Assembly (NCBI GenBank): GCA_044508835.1
Contig: JBIQHD010000043.1
Span: forward strand, 1 to 31,399
Reading direction: 5' to 3'
Length of the DNA stretch: 31,399 bases
Source: JAKFDI01 sp044508835
Lineage (GTDB): Bacteria > Pseudomonadota > Gammaproteobacteria > Burkholderiales > Burkholderiaceae_C
Of this stretch, positions 10,062 through 19,095 are shown piece after piece. The stretch's first letter is position 1, and each line of letters begins with the position of its first letter. Both the position numbers and the translations under genes were made by a program. Under the pieces are notes generated by a model. It had not been told where the DNA came from. It saw nothing but the letters and a program-made list of their open reading frames with translations, and ran no database searches.

Positions 10062-10132
10062 ACAGTGAGCGGATTTCCTGCCCGGCGGCGCTTGCGGGCC
10101 GCCGAAACGCTTCACTTCCGGTAGGGATGTCT

Positions 10133-10168
10133 CCCTCTCCCGCGAGCGGGAGAGGGCCGGGGTGAGGG
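10133..10168. repeat. REP-like hairpin repeat, single copy
   Basis: One unit of the family seen at 64-169 and 2518-2605. It has 11-bp perfect arms (10133-10143, 10146-10156) around GA, followed by the conserved CCGGGGTGAGGG tail. It lies 25 bases past the pcaF stop codon and may act as the 3' end structure of that transcript. Confidence 0.85.
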
Positions 10169-10192
10169 CCGGCGGCACGCAGCCGCCCGCCG

Positions 10193-11398
<1,206 letters not shown>

Positions 11399-11473
11399 GG
11401 TGGGTCTCGCTCGATGCCGTTGGGGATGCGCGAAGTGTGCCTCACCCATCCGGCCGGCCGGCAGCAGGGGTTG

Positions 11474-12634
11474 TCAGTCGCCGCCGAGCCTGAGCCGGCT
11501 CGGCTGGCGCTTCTCGATCGCCCACTTCAGCAGCGCCGCCATGCGGAAGAAGCCGTGCGCGAACTTGCCGTAGGGCAGGGTCAGGAACAGCGCCATCACC
11601 ACGCCCAGGTGCACCGCCAGCAGCAGCGCCATCGCGCCGGTGTCGCGCCAGGCGAGCAGCGCGAGCCCGGTGGCGCTGACGAGCAGCAGCAGCGCGATGA
11701 AGCCGCGGTCCATCGGCCGCTGCGCCGCGTCGCCGTGCTGCGGGTCGCGGTGCAGGTTGAGCCACAGGAGCCCGGCCGGCCCGATCAGCAGGCCGATGCC
11801 GCCCGCGGTGCCCAGCAGCACCGGCGCACTGGTGAGCGGATACGGCGCCTGCCAGCCGAGGAGGTAGTGGTAGAGCGTGGCCACGCTGGTGGAGGCGAAG
11901 CACAGCGCGAAGCCGTAGAAGGTGAAGTGGTGGAAGCGCCGGCGCCACAGGGTGAAGCGGTCGTCGGCCTCGTTGCAGCCGTGGCCGTGGCCGCCGTCGA
12001 GGTACTTCAGGCGCAGCGTGTCGTGCACCGCCTCGGCCACCGCCGGCGGCGACGCCGCCCCCGGCGACACCTCGCGCCAGAAGCGCCGCACGCCGAGCGC
12101 CAGCGCGAGGCAGGCGAAGCCGAAGACGCTGCCGAACATCGCCACCAGCAGGTTGTGCGGGAACACCGCGTAGAAGTTGCCCGCCAGCGGCTCGTGGACC
12201 AGCGAGCCGGTGAGCGCCAGCGCCAGCACGAGGAACAGCGCCAGGCCCGCCGCCGCGGCGAGCGCGACGGTCAGCCCGTTGCGCCGGTACAGCGCGCCGA
12301 AGGCCGGCGGCCAGGCGAAGCCGGCGTAGGTCTCGCCGCGCACCTGCGCCATCGCCCGCGGCACGTTGACGGCGAACTCGTGCGGCGGCGCGTACTGGCA
12401 GGCGTGCAGGCAGGCGCCGCAGTTGTGGCACAGGTTGGCCAGGTAGTGGATGTCCGCCAGCGGGAATTCGAGCCGGCGCGTCATCGCCGGGAACACGGCG
12501 CAGAAGCCCTCGCAGTAGCGGCAGGCGTTGCAGATCTGCAGCACGCGGGCGACTTCCTGCTCCGGCGGCGGCATCGCGCCGGCGCCGGTCGCCAGCGCGC
12601 GGGCTTCGCGCGTGAGGGCCTCAAGCTGCTGCAC
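11474..12634 (-). CDS. tcuB: Tricarballylate utilisation iron-sulfur membrane protein TcuB
   Basis: TcuB takes electrons from the reduced flavin of TcuA and passes them toward the quinone pool. The 386-residue protein has two N-terminal 4Fe-4S sites, C35-x2-C38-x2-C41-x3-C45 and C69-x2-C72-x2-C75-x3-C79. A membrane domain of about six helices follows, rich in histidine (RRFHHFTFYGF, LHRD) that could ligate heme. The GTG at 12634 has AGGGAG six bases upstream and places the start 14 bases inside tcuA, so translation is probably coupled. Length and layout match Salmonella TcuB and related CitB proteins. The gene for the TcuC permease, normally next in the operon, is absent; pcaF follows instead. 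Confidence 0.94.
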   Translation of the reverse strand: MQQLEALTREARALATGAGAMPPPEQEVARVLQICNACRYCEGFCAVFPAMTRRLEFPLADIHYLANLCHNCGACLHACQYAPPHEFAVNVPRAMAQVRGETYAGFAWPPAFGALYRRNGLTVALAAAAGLALFLVLALALTGSLVHEPLAGNFYAVFPHNLLVAMFGSVFGFACLALALGVRRFWREVSPGAASPPAVAEAVHDTLRLKYLDGGHGHGCNEADDRFTLWRRRFHHFTFYGFALCFASTSVATLYHYLLGWQAPYPLTSAPVLLGTAGGIGLLIGPAGLLWLNLHRDPQHGDAAQRPMDRGFIALLLLVSATGLALLAWRDTGAMALLLAVHLGVVMALFLTLPYGKFAHGFFRMAALLKWAIEKRQPSRLRLGGD

Positions 12635-14039
12635 GTCGTGCTCCCTGTTCGTGCCGCGCCGCGGCCGCGGCCTGCGTGCCGGCGATGCGCCCGAAGGCCG
12701 TGCCGATGCTCATGCCGACGCCGGCGGTGTAGCCCTGGCCGAGCACGTTGCCGGCCATGATCTCGCCCGCGGCGAAGAGGTTGGGGCTGGGCGCGCCGCC
12801 GAAGTGCACGGCCGCCCGCTCGTCCACCTTGACGCCGAGGTAGGTGAAGGTGATGCCCGGCTTGAGCGCGTAGGCATGGAAGGGCGGCGTGTCGATCGGC
12901 CGCGCCCAGTGCGTCTTCGGCGGGGCCAGGCCGTCGGTGCGGCAGTCGTCCAGCACCTCGTGGTCGAAGGTGCCGGCGCGGCAGGCGGCGTTGTAGTCGG
13001 CGAGCGTGCGCACGAACGTGGCCTCGTCCAGGCCGAGCTTGCGCGCCAGCTCGTCCAGCGTGGCCGCCTGCACGCCGGGGAACACCGGCGGCATGAAGCG
13101 GCCGATGGCGTGCGCGTCGATCACCGAATAGGCGATCTGCCCCGGCTGCTGCGCCACCAGCCGCCCCCAGATGGCGTAGCGCTTGGGCCAGAAGTCCTCG
13201 CCCTCGTCGTAGAAGCGCTGCGCGTTGCGGTTCACCACCACGCCCAGCGAGACGCAGTCCACGCGGGTGCAGATGCCGCCGTCGTAGAGCGGCGCGCGCG
13301 CGTCGATGGCCACGCAGTGCGACTGCGTCGGGTCGCCGATGGCGTCCGCGCCGCTGTCGATCAGGTGCCGCAGCAGCACGCCCTGGTTGAAGCGCGTGCC
13401 GCGGATGGCGAAGTTGTCGGCCACCCACTCGCCGTTGACCTGCCCCCAGGCCTCGCGCAGCCACTCGCGGTTGGACTCGAAGCCGCCGCTGGCCACCACG
13501 CAGGCGCGCGCCGCGATGCGCTCGCCGCCCACCCAGGCAGCAACGAAGCGGCCGCCGTCGAGCTCGAGCCGGTCGACCGGCGCGTCGTAGCGCACGCGCA
13601 CCCCCAGGGCCGCGGCGCTGCGGTAGTAGGCGTTGACCAGCGCCTTGCCGCCGCCCATGAAGAAGGCGTTGGTGCGCGACAGGTGCAGCGTGCCCGACAG
13701 CGAGGGCTGGAAGTTCACGCCGTGGCGGCGCATCCAGCCGCGGCAGGTCGACGATTCGCGGATGGCGATGCGCGCGAGCCGCTCGTTCGTGCGGCCGCCG
13801 GTGACCTTCTGCAGGTCGGCCCAGAACTCCTCTTCGGGGTAGGCGCCGGTGAGCACGTCCTGCGGCGCCTCGTGCATGCAGCGCAGGTTGCGGGTGTGCT
13901 GCGAGTTGCCGCCGCGCCATTCGCGCGGGGCGGCCTCGAGCATCAGCACGTCGGCGCCGGCTTCGCGCGCCATCAGGGCGGCGCACAGGGCGGCGTTGCC
14001 GCCGCCGATCACGAGCACGTCGGGTGGGGTGGGGGGCAT
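12621..14039 (-). CDS. tcuA: FAD-dependent tricarballylate dehydrogenase TcuA
   Basis: Flavoprotein of the succinate dehydrogenase/fumarate reductase family that oxidises tricarballylate to cis-aconitate, which then enters the citric acid cycle. The 472 residues open with the dinucleotide fold VLVIGGGNAALCAALMARE and a GGNSQHTRN stretch. The C-terminal FAD-contact region reads GEIMAGNVLGQGYTAGVGMSIGTAFGR, as in other TcuA proteins. The ATG at 14039 is the only start that gives a normal N-terminus; the frame stays open far upstream but that reading is the antisense of tcuR. It overlaps tcuB by 14 bases. A 107-base gap separates it from tcuR upstream, with a LysR-like palindrome at the far end of that gap. 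Confidence 0.94.
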   Translation of the reverse strand: MPPTPPDVLVIGGGNAALCAALMAREAGADVLMLEAAPREWRGGNSQHTRNLRCMHEAPQDVLTGAYPEEEFWADLQKVTGGRTNERLARIAIRESSTCRGWMRRHGVNFQPSLSGTLHLSRTNAFFMGGGKALVNAYYRSAAALGVRVRYDAPVDRLELDGGRFVAAWVGGERIAARACVVASGGFESNREWLREAWGQVNGEWVADNFAIRGTRFNQGVLLRHLIDSGADAIGDPTQSHCVAIDARAPLYDGGICTRVDCVSLGVVVNRNAQRFYDEGEDFWPKRYAIWGRLVAQQPGQIAYSVIDAHAIGRFMPPVFPGVQAATLDELARKLGLDEATFVRTLADYNAACRAGTFDHEVLDDCRTDGLAPPKTHWARPIDTPPFHAYALKPGITFTYLGVKVDERAAVHFGGAPSPNLFAAGEIMAGNVLGQGYTAGVGMSIGTAFGRIAGTQAAAAARHEQGARRAAA

Positions 14040-14146
14040 CGGTGGTCTTGGAAAGGGACTTCGGCAGGCTCGGGACGAGCGCACGGGAGTGCCGCACTCT
14101 AGGAAGGCCCCCGGCGCCGCGCCAGCCCGGCCGCGGCAAGAGGTGT

Positions 14147-15073
14147 TCAGTCTTCGTGAAGACTGGCGCCGGCCCAGCGGCCGTCGCGCACCAGCGTGCG
14201 CGCCACGTCGGCGATGACCACGCGCGCGGCCAGCGCCGCGGGCGAGAGCTCGTCGTCCGACACGCTGGCGAGCAGGTTGCGCCGGCGCACGTGCGCGTCG
14301 GCCACCTGGGACAGCGCGAAGTCGGCCTGGGGCAGGCGGGCCACGGCCGCGCCCGGCTGGATGGTGGCGCCCAGGCCCTCGCGTACTGCGTCCATCAGCA
14401 TCGCCAGGCCGTCGACCTCGGCCACGACGGCGGGCGAGACCCGCGCGCGCTCGAAGGCCGCGTCCAGCACAGCGCGCAGGCCGTGCGGCCCGCTGGGCAG
14501 GATCAGCGGCAGCGTGCCCAGCTGCGCCAGCCGCACGCGCTTCGTGCGCGGCAGGCCGGCCAGGCCCGGCGCGCCGATCACGAACAGCCGCTCGTCGAGC
14601 AGCGGCGTCACGCTCCAGCCGCGCGCCGGTTCGGCGCGGAACAGCACGGCCAGGTCGATCTGGCGCGCGTTCAGCATGGCGGCCAGGTGGCCCGACAGGC
14701 TCTCGACCAGGTGCAGCCGCACGTCGGGGTAGCGCTCGCGCATCGCGCGCATCAGCGGCAGGCCCAGCACCGAGGCGGTGGAGGGCGCGAGCCCCACGCT
14801 CACGTGGCCCGACAGCCGCGCGAGCTGGGCGGCGCGCGCGGCATCGTCGGCGTGGCGCAGCGCGAGCTGCGCCTGACGCCAGAAGGCGAGGCCGGCGTCG
14901 GTGGGCTGCACGCCGCTGGAGGTGCGCCGCAGCAGCCGCGTCGACAGCTCGTTCTCGAGCCGGCTGATCTGCTGGCTCAGCGCCGAGGTGACGACGCCCA
15001 GGTCGGCGGCCGCGCGGCCCATGCCGCCCAGCTCGATCACGCGAACGAAGTAGCGCAGTTGCCGCAGTTCCAT
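14147..15073 (-). CDS. tcuR: LysR-family regulator, TcuR-like
   Basis: LysR-type regulator of 308 residues: an N-terminal winged helix (MELRQLRYFVRVIELGGMGR start, then SALSQQISRLENEL recognition helix) and a C-terminal periplasmic-binding-like effector domain beginning near residue 90. In Salmonella, TcuR activates tcuABC in response to tricarballylate, and here it is the first gene of a co-oriented R-A-B set, which supports the name. The ATG at 15073 gives the standard LysR start; no strong ribosome site is visible. An unusual feature is the recognition segment SALSQQISRLE, where most relatives have SAVSQQI. The 265-base upstream gap is shared with a divergent IclR gene. Confidence 0.87.
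   Translation of the reverse strand: MELRQLRYFVRVIELGGMGRAAADLGVVTSALSQQISRLENELSTRLLRRTSSGVQPTDAGLAFWRQAQLALRHADDAARAAQLARLSGHVSVGLAPSTASVLGLPLMRAMRERYPDVRLHLVESLSGHLAAMLNARQIDLAVLFRAEPARGWSVTPLLDERLFVIGAPGLAGLPRTKRVRLAQLGTLPLILPSGPHGLRAVLDAAFERARVSPAVVAEVDGLAMLMDAVREGLGATIQPGAAVARLPQADFALSQVADAHVRRRNLLASVSDDELSPAALAARVVIADVARTLVRDGRWAGASLHED
14148..14165. promoter_or_regulatory. Palindrome at the tcuR 3' end, candidate LysR-type operator for tcuAB
   Basis: CAGTCTTC and GAAGACTG form 8-bp perfect arms around GT. The core TCTTC-N2-GAAGA fits the T-N11-A dyad expected of LysR operators. It overlaps the last codons and stop of tcuR and lies 109-126 bases upstream of the tcuA ATG. It could instead be a transcript-end hairpin, but no T-run follows on the minus strand. 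Confidence 0.4.
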
Positions 15074-15256
15074 CTCGGGCGGGGTGGGGAAAAAGGGGGG
15101 TGAAGCCGCGGCGATGTTCGCATGCGCGCCGGGGCCGCCGGCACCTGCACACGCCGGCCGCGACGCGTAGCGATACGTCAGTGTTAGCCCCCACAGTGCT
15201 TTCCCGAAACCGCGCCATCGACGCATGACAGGGCGCATTCCGGTGCCTAGACTTCC

Positions 15257-15291
15257 GTTCCATTGATCGAACTCAGTTCAGTCTATTGAAC
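15257..15291. promoter_or_regulatory. Two tandem GTTC-N8-GAAC palindromes, candidate IclR operator
   Basis: GTTC-N8-GAAC occurs at 15257-15272 and again at 15276-15291, 19 bp apart, or about two helical turns. An overlapping wider dyad CAGTTC...GAACTG spans 15274-15297, and further GAAC half-sites are at 15292 and 15306. The cluster lies 48-82 bases upstream of the IclR start and also upstream of divergent tcuR. Geometry and place suggest an operator for the adjacent IclR protein. Nothing else stands out in 15074-15338. Confidence 0.5.
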
Positions 15292-15338
15292 GAACTGGGC
15301 TGACCGAACCGGGCGGAATCCGCCCTCACCCGACAGCG

Positions 15339-16217
15339 ATGACGCAACGCACCGAAGGCCGCCGAAGCGGCGCCGCGCCCCGGGCGGCGCGTGCGCCGAT
15401 GGTGCCGGCGGTCACCCGCGCGCTGACCCTGCTCGAACGCCTGGCCCAACTCCGCGAACCGATGACGCTTGCCAAGCTCGCCGCCGATCTCGCGCTGCCC
15501 AAGAGCAGCGTGCACGGCCTGTGCAGCACGATGCTGTCGCTCGGCTACCTGCGCCGCCAGCCGGACGGCGCCTTCCTGCTCGGCCCGCGCGTGATGGGGC
15601 TGGCCGAGGCCTTCGTCGCGGGCACCGACGTGGCGCAGGAGTTCAACGCGCTGTGGGCCGGCATGGCCGCGCCCGACGAGACGGTCATCCTGTCGCTGCT
15701 CGACGGCGCCGACGTGATCTACATCGCCGTGCGCAACGGCTCGCGCCCGCTCGGGCTGGCGTTCACCGTCGGGATGCGGCTGCCGGCGCACCTGGCGGCC
15801 ACGGGGCGGGTGATGCTCGCCTACGCCGACCCGAAGGCGGTGCGCGAGCTGCTGCCGGCGCGCCTGGCGCGCATGACCGGCTGCGGCCCGGCGACCGTCG
15901 AGGAGCTGCTGGACGACCTGCAGCACACGCGCCGCCGCGGCTACAGCATCGACGACGAGGCGGTGCGCGAGGGCGTGTTCTGCTACGGCGTGCCGGTGTT
16001 CGACGCCGCCGGCCGCGCCGTGGCGGGCCTGGGCATGCCGATGCACAAGCCGCTGCTCGGGGCCGACCGCGGCAAGCGCCACCTGGAGCGGCTGATCGAC
16101 GTGGCGCACGCCCTGTCGCTGCGCCTGGGCGGCAGCGGCGAGCCCGCGCCCGCCCCCTCCAACGCGCCGGCGCGCAGGACCGCCCGTCGCCGCTCCGCCA
16201 AGGCACTCACCGAATGA
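15339..16217 (+). CDS. IclR-family transcriptional regulator of the second importer
   Basis: A 292-residue IclR regulator with an N-terminal winged helix (about 25-85, helix pair MTLAKLAADLALPKSSVHGL) and a C-terminal effector domain ending near residue 265. A proline-alanine and arginine-rich tail (APAPSNAPARRTARRRSAK) follows that is not part of the usual fold. The stop overlaps the start of livG by four bases (ATGA), so regulator and importer are one transcription unit and the regulator probably controls its own synthesis. It belongs to a different branch from the regulator beside pobA. The likely inducer is the importer substrate or a metabolite of it. Confidence 0.9.
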   Translation: MTQRTEGRRSGAAPRAARAPMVPAVTRALTLLERLAQLREPMTLAKLAADLALPKSSVHGLCSTMLSLGYLRRQPDGAFLLGPRVMGLAEAFVAGTDVAQEFNALWAGMAAPDETVILSLLDGADVIYIAVRNGSRPLGLAFTVGMRLPAHLAATGRVMLAYADPKAVRELLPARLARMTGCGPATVEELLDDLQHTRRRGYSIDDEAVREGVFCYGVPVFDAAGRAVAGLGMPMHKPLLGADRGKRHLERLIDVAHALSLRLGGSGEPAPAPSNAPARRTARRRSAKALTE

Positions 16218-16987
16218 GCGACCCGATCATTCTCGAAACGCGCAACCTGACGAAGGAGTTCAAGGGCTTCGTCGCGGTGAACAACGTCAACCTGCGCGTC
16301 AGGCGCGGCAGCATCCATGCGCTGATCGGCCCCAACGGCGCCGGCAAGACGACGTGCTTCAACCTGCTGACGAAGTTCCTGAAGCCGAGCTCGGGCCAGA
16401 TCGTCTACGACGGCCACGACATCACCCACGAGTCGCCGGCGCCGATCGCGCGGCGCGGGGTGATCCGCTCGTTCCAGATCTCGGCGGTGTTCGCGCACCT
16501 GTCGGTGCTCGAGAACGTGCGCGTGGCGCTGCAGCGCAAGCTGGGCACCTCCTACCACTTCTGGAAGCCCGAGCGCTCGCTCGACCGGCTCAACCAGCGC
16601 GCGCTCGAGCTGCTGGGCGCGGTCGACCTCGAGCCCTATGCCGACCTGGCCGCGGTGGAGCTGAGCTACGGGCGCAAGCGCGCGCTGGAGATCGCCACCA
16701 CGCTCGCCATGGAGCCCCAGCTCATGCTGCTCGACGAGCCCACGCAGGGCATGGGCCTGGAGGACGTGGACCGCATCCGGCAGCTCATCAAGAAGGTCTC
16801 GGCCGACCGCACGATCCTGATGGTTGAACACAACATGAGCGTGGTGTCGAGCATCGCCGACACCATCACCGTGCTGCAGCGCGGCGCCACGCTGGCCGAG
16901 GGGCCGTATGCCGAGGTGTCGAAGAACCCGGCGGTGATCGAGGCCTACATGGGCAGCGCGAACACCGAATTGCAGGGAGCGCACTGA
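16214..16987 (+). CDS. Liv-type ABC transporter ATPase, LivG family (second set)
   Basis: ATPase of 257 residues for the second importer. Walker A is GPNGAGKTT, the signature LSYGRKRALEIA, Walker B LMLLDEPTQGMG, and the switch histidine is in MVEHNMS. It shares the opening ETRNLTKxF with the LivG at 4464 but the two diverge in the helical subdomain, so they are paralogues rather than a recent duplication. It starts inside the IclR stop codon and shares one base with livF downstream (TGATG). ATPase genes come first in this operon, an inverted order compared with the importer at 1323-5925. Confidence 0.93.
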   Translation: MSDPIILETRNLTKEFKGFVAVNNVNLRVRRGSIHALIGPNGAGKTTCFNLLTKFLKPSSGQIVYDGHDITHESPAPIARRGVIRSFQISAVFAHLSVLENVRVALQRKLGTSYHFWKPERSLDRLNQRALELLGAVDLEPYADLAAVELSYGRKRALEIATTLAMEPQLMLLDEPTQGMGLEDVDRIRQLIKKVSADRTILMVEHNMSVVSSIADTITVLQRGATLAEGPYAEVSKNPAVIEAYMGSANTELQGAH

Positions 16988-17691
16988 TGGCTTCGCGCTT
17001 CATCGAGATCAAGGACCTGCACGGCTGGTACGGCGAGTCGCACGTGCTGCACGGCGTGAACCTGCACGTCGACGAGGGCGAGGTGGTCACGCTGCTGGGC
17101 CGCAACGGCGCCGGGCGCACGAGCACGCTGCGCGCCATCATGGGCCTGATCGGCAGCCGCAAGGGCTCGATCAAGGTGCACGGGCAGGAGACGACCGGCC
17201 TGTCCACCCACCGCATCGCGCGCCTGGGCATCGGCTACTGCCCGGAGGAGCGCGGCATCTTCGCGAGCCTGTCGGCCCAGGAGAACCTGATGCTGCCGCC
17301 CGCGCTCGGCGCCGGCGGCATGAGCACCGAGCAGATCTACGCCATGTTCCCCAACCTGCGCGAACGCGGCGCCAGCCAGGGCTCGCGGCTGTCGGGCGGT
17401 GAGCAGCAGATGCTGGCGGTCGCGCGCATCCTGCGCACCGGCGCCAAGCTGCTGCTGCTCGACGAGATCTCCGAGGGCCTCGCGCCGGTGATCGTGCAGA
17501 AGCTCGCCGAGACCGTGACCGCGCTGCGCAAGGCCGGCTACACCATCATGATGGTCGAGCAGAACTTCCGTTTTGCCGCACCGCTGGCCGACCGCTTCCT
17601 CGTGATGGAGCACGGCCAGGTGATCCAGGAATTCACGCAGGCCGAACTGCCACAGCGGATGGCGCAGCTGCACGAATACCTCGGTGTCTGA
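16987..17691 (+). CDS. Liv-type ABC transporter ATPase, LivF family, with Arg in Walker A
   Basis: Second ATPase of this importer, 234 residues. The signature LSGGEQQMLAVARIL and Walker B LLLLDEISEGLAP are intact. The Walker A motif reads GRNGAGRTS, with Arg44 in place of the near-universal lysine that holds the ATP phosphates. The codon is CGC, so it is not a single-base slip from AAG. I recall similar GAGRT motifs in other Burkholderiales LivF-like proteins, so this may be a clade feature, leaving the partner LivG as the main hydrolysing site. The next gene, the binding protein, follows after 49 bases. Confidence 0.92.
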   Translation: MASRFIEIKDLHGWYGESHVLHGVNLHVDEGEVVTLLGRNGAGRTSTLRAIMGLIGSRKGSIKVHGQETTGLSTHRIARLGIGYCPEERGIFASLSAQENLMLPPALGAGGMSTEQIYAMFPNLRERGASQGSRLSGGEQQMLAVARILRTGAKLLLLDEISEGLAPVIVQKLAETVTALRKAGYTIMMVEQNFRFAAPLADRFLVMEHGQVIQEFTQAELPQRMAQLHEYLGV

Positions 17692-17740
17692 ACCGGACGC
17701 CGAGTTCTCGCCCACCCTCCCCACACCCACGGAGACACAC

Positions 17741-18955
17741 ATGAAGCTCAACAAACTCACCGCCGCCTGTTCCGTCGCGCTGGTCGCCGCCTTCGGCATG
17801 GCCGCGTCCGCCCACGCGCAGATCTCCGGCGACGTGATCCGCATCGGCCTGATCACCGACATGTCGGGCCTGTACGCCGACATCGACGGCCAGGGCGGCG
17901 TGGAAGCCATCAACATGGCGATCGCCGACATGGGCGGCGCCATCAACGGCAAGAAGATCGAGCTGCTCTCGGCCGACCACCAGAACAAGGCCGACATCTC
18001 CGCCGCCAAGGCGCGCGAGTGGTTCGACACCCAGGGCATGGACATGCTCATCGGCGGCACCACCTCCAGCACCAACCTGGCGATGGCCGGCATCGCCAAG
18101 GAGAAGAACAAGCTGTTCATCTCCATCGGCGGCGCCACCTCGGCGCTGACCAACGAGCAGTGCGCCCCGACCACCATCCATTACGCCTACGACACCGTGG
18201 CCCTGGCCAAGGGCACGGGCGGCGCGGTGGTGAAGAACGGCGGCAAGGACTGGTTCTTCCTGACTGCGGACTACGCCTTCGGCCACGCGCTGGAGGCCGA
18301 CACCTCCAAGATCGTCAAGGAGGCCGGCGGCAAGGTCATGGGCGCCGTGCGCCACCCGCTGGCGACGAGCGACTTCTCGTCCTACCTGCTGCAGGCGCAG
18401 GCCAGCAAGGCCAAGATCCTCGGCCTCGCGAACGCCGGCGGCGACACCATCAACTCGATCAAGGCGGCCAACGAGTTCGGCATCACCAAGACGATGAACC
18501 TCGCAGGCCTGCTGATGTTCATCACCGACATCCACTCGCTCGGGCTGAAGCAGACGCAGGGCATGTACCTGACCGACAGCTGGTACTGGGACATGAACGA
18601 CGAGACCCGCGCCTGGGCCAAGCGCTTCGAGGCCAAGATGAAGCGCAAGCCGACGTCGATCCAGGCGGCCGACTACTCCGCCACGCTTCAGTACCTGAAG
18701 GCGGTGAAGGAACTGGGTACCGACGATCCTGCCAAGATCAACGCGCACCTGCGCACCGCCAAGTTCAACGACATGTACGTCAAGGGCGGCTGGGTGCGCG
18801 CCGACGGCACCATGGTCCACGACATGTACCTCATGCAGGTGAAGACGCCGGCCGAATCGAAGGGCCCCTGGGACTACTTCAAGATTGCCCAGGTGATCAA
18901 GGGCGAGGCCGCCTGGACCACCAAGGAAGAGACCAAGTGCTCCCTCTGGAAGTGA
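17741..18955 (+). CDS. ABC transporter substrate-binding protein (second set)
   Basis: Periplasmic binding protein of 404 residues. The ATG at 17741 has GGAGA six bases upstream (17731-17735) and begins a clear signal peptide: KLNK positive end, hydrophobic stretch and a likely cut after AHA at residue 26. The mature protein opens DVIRIGLITDMSGLYADIDG, a type I fold. It carries Cys141 and a near-terminal Cys400, which could pair in the periplasm. This subgroup is distant from classical LivK; relatives in Rhodopseudomonas and Burkholderiales have been linked to aromatic acids, fitting the pob/pca neighbours, but the ligand is not readable. The 140-base gap to livH holds two hairpins. Confidence 0.92.
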   Translation: MKLNKLTAACSVALVAAFGMAASAHAQISGDVIRIGLITDMSGLYADIDGQGGVEAINMAIADMGGAINGKKIELLSADHQNKADISAAKAREWFDTQGMDMLIGGTTSSTNLAMAGIAKEKNKLFISIGGATSALTNEQCAPTTIHYAYDTVALAKGTGGAVVKNGGKDWFFLTADYAFGHALEADTSKIVKEAGGKVMGAVRHPLATSDFSSYLLQAQASKAKILGLANAGGDTINSIKAANEFGITKTMNLAGLLMFITDIHSLGLKQTQGMYLTDSWYWDMNDETRAWAKRFEAKMKRKPTSIQAADYSATLQYLKAVKELGTDDPAKINAHLRTAKFNDMYVKGGWVRADGTMVHDMYLMQVKTPAESKGPWDYFKIAQVIKGEAAWTTKEETKCSLWK

Positions 18956-18985
18956 AGCTGCAGCGCTTCCGGTAGCGACGCAGTG

Positions 18986-19084
18986 GGACGGGGCGCAGCC
19001 CCGTCCACATCAAGCCGTGACCGGCGGGCGGGTTTCCCGGCCGCCGGTTGGCGCCCCCTGGGGCAGGAGCGGAGCGACTGCGGG
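18986..19084. repeat. Hairpin cluster between binding-protein and permease genes
   Basis: Three structures lie in a row. The first is a 9-bp perfect stem with a 3-base loop (18986-19006). The second is a 12-bp stem with one mismatch and loop TTT (19021-19047). The third is GCCCC-N2-GGGGC (19053-19064), followed by a GGAGCGGAGCGACTGCGGG tail similar in plan to the repeat at 30666-30700. None has a T-tract. They may stabilise the binding-protein mRNA or damp read-through into the permease genes. Confidence 0.6.
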
Positions 19085-19095
19085 CTTACTGACTT

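Noticed and set aside
11399..11449. Upstream start for pcaF
   Set aside because: It adds 17 residues not found in the family, whose N-terminus matches the ATG at 11398.
14040..15263. N-terminal extension of tcuA giving an 880-residue fusion
   Set aside because: The extra part reads out of frame through the tcuR gene on the same strand and has no protein-like character; the ATG at 14039 gives the normal TcuA length.
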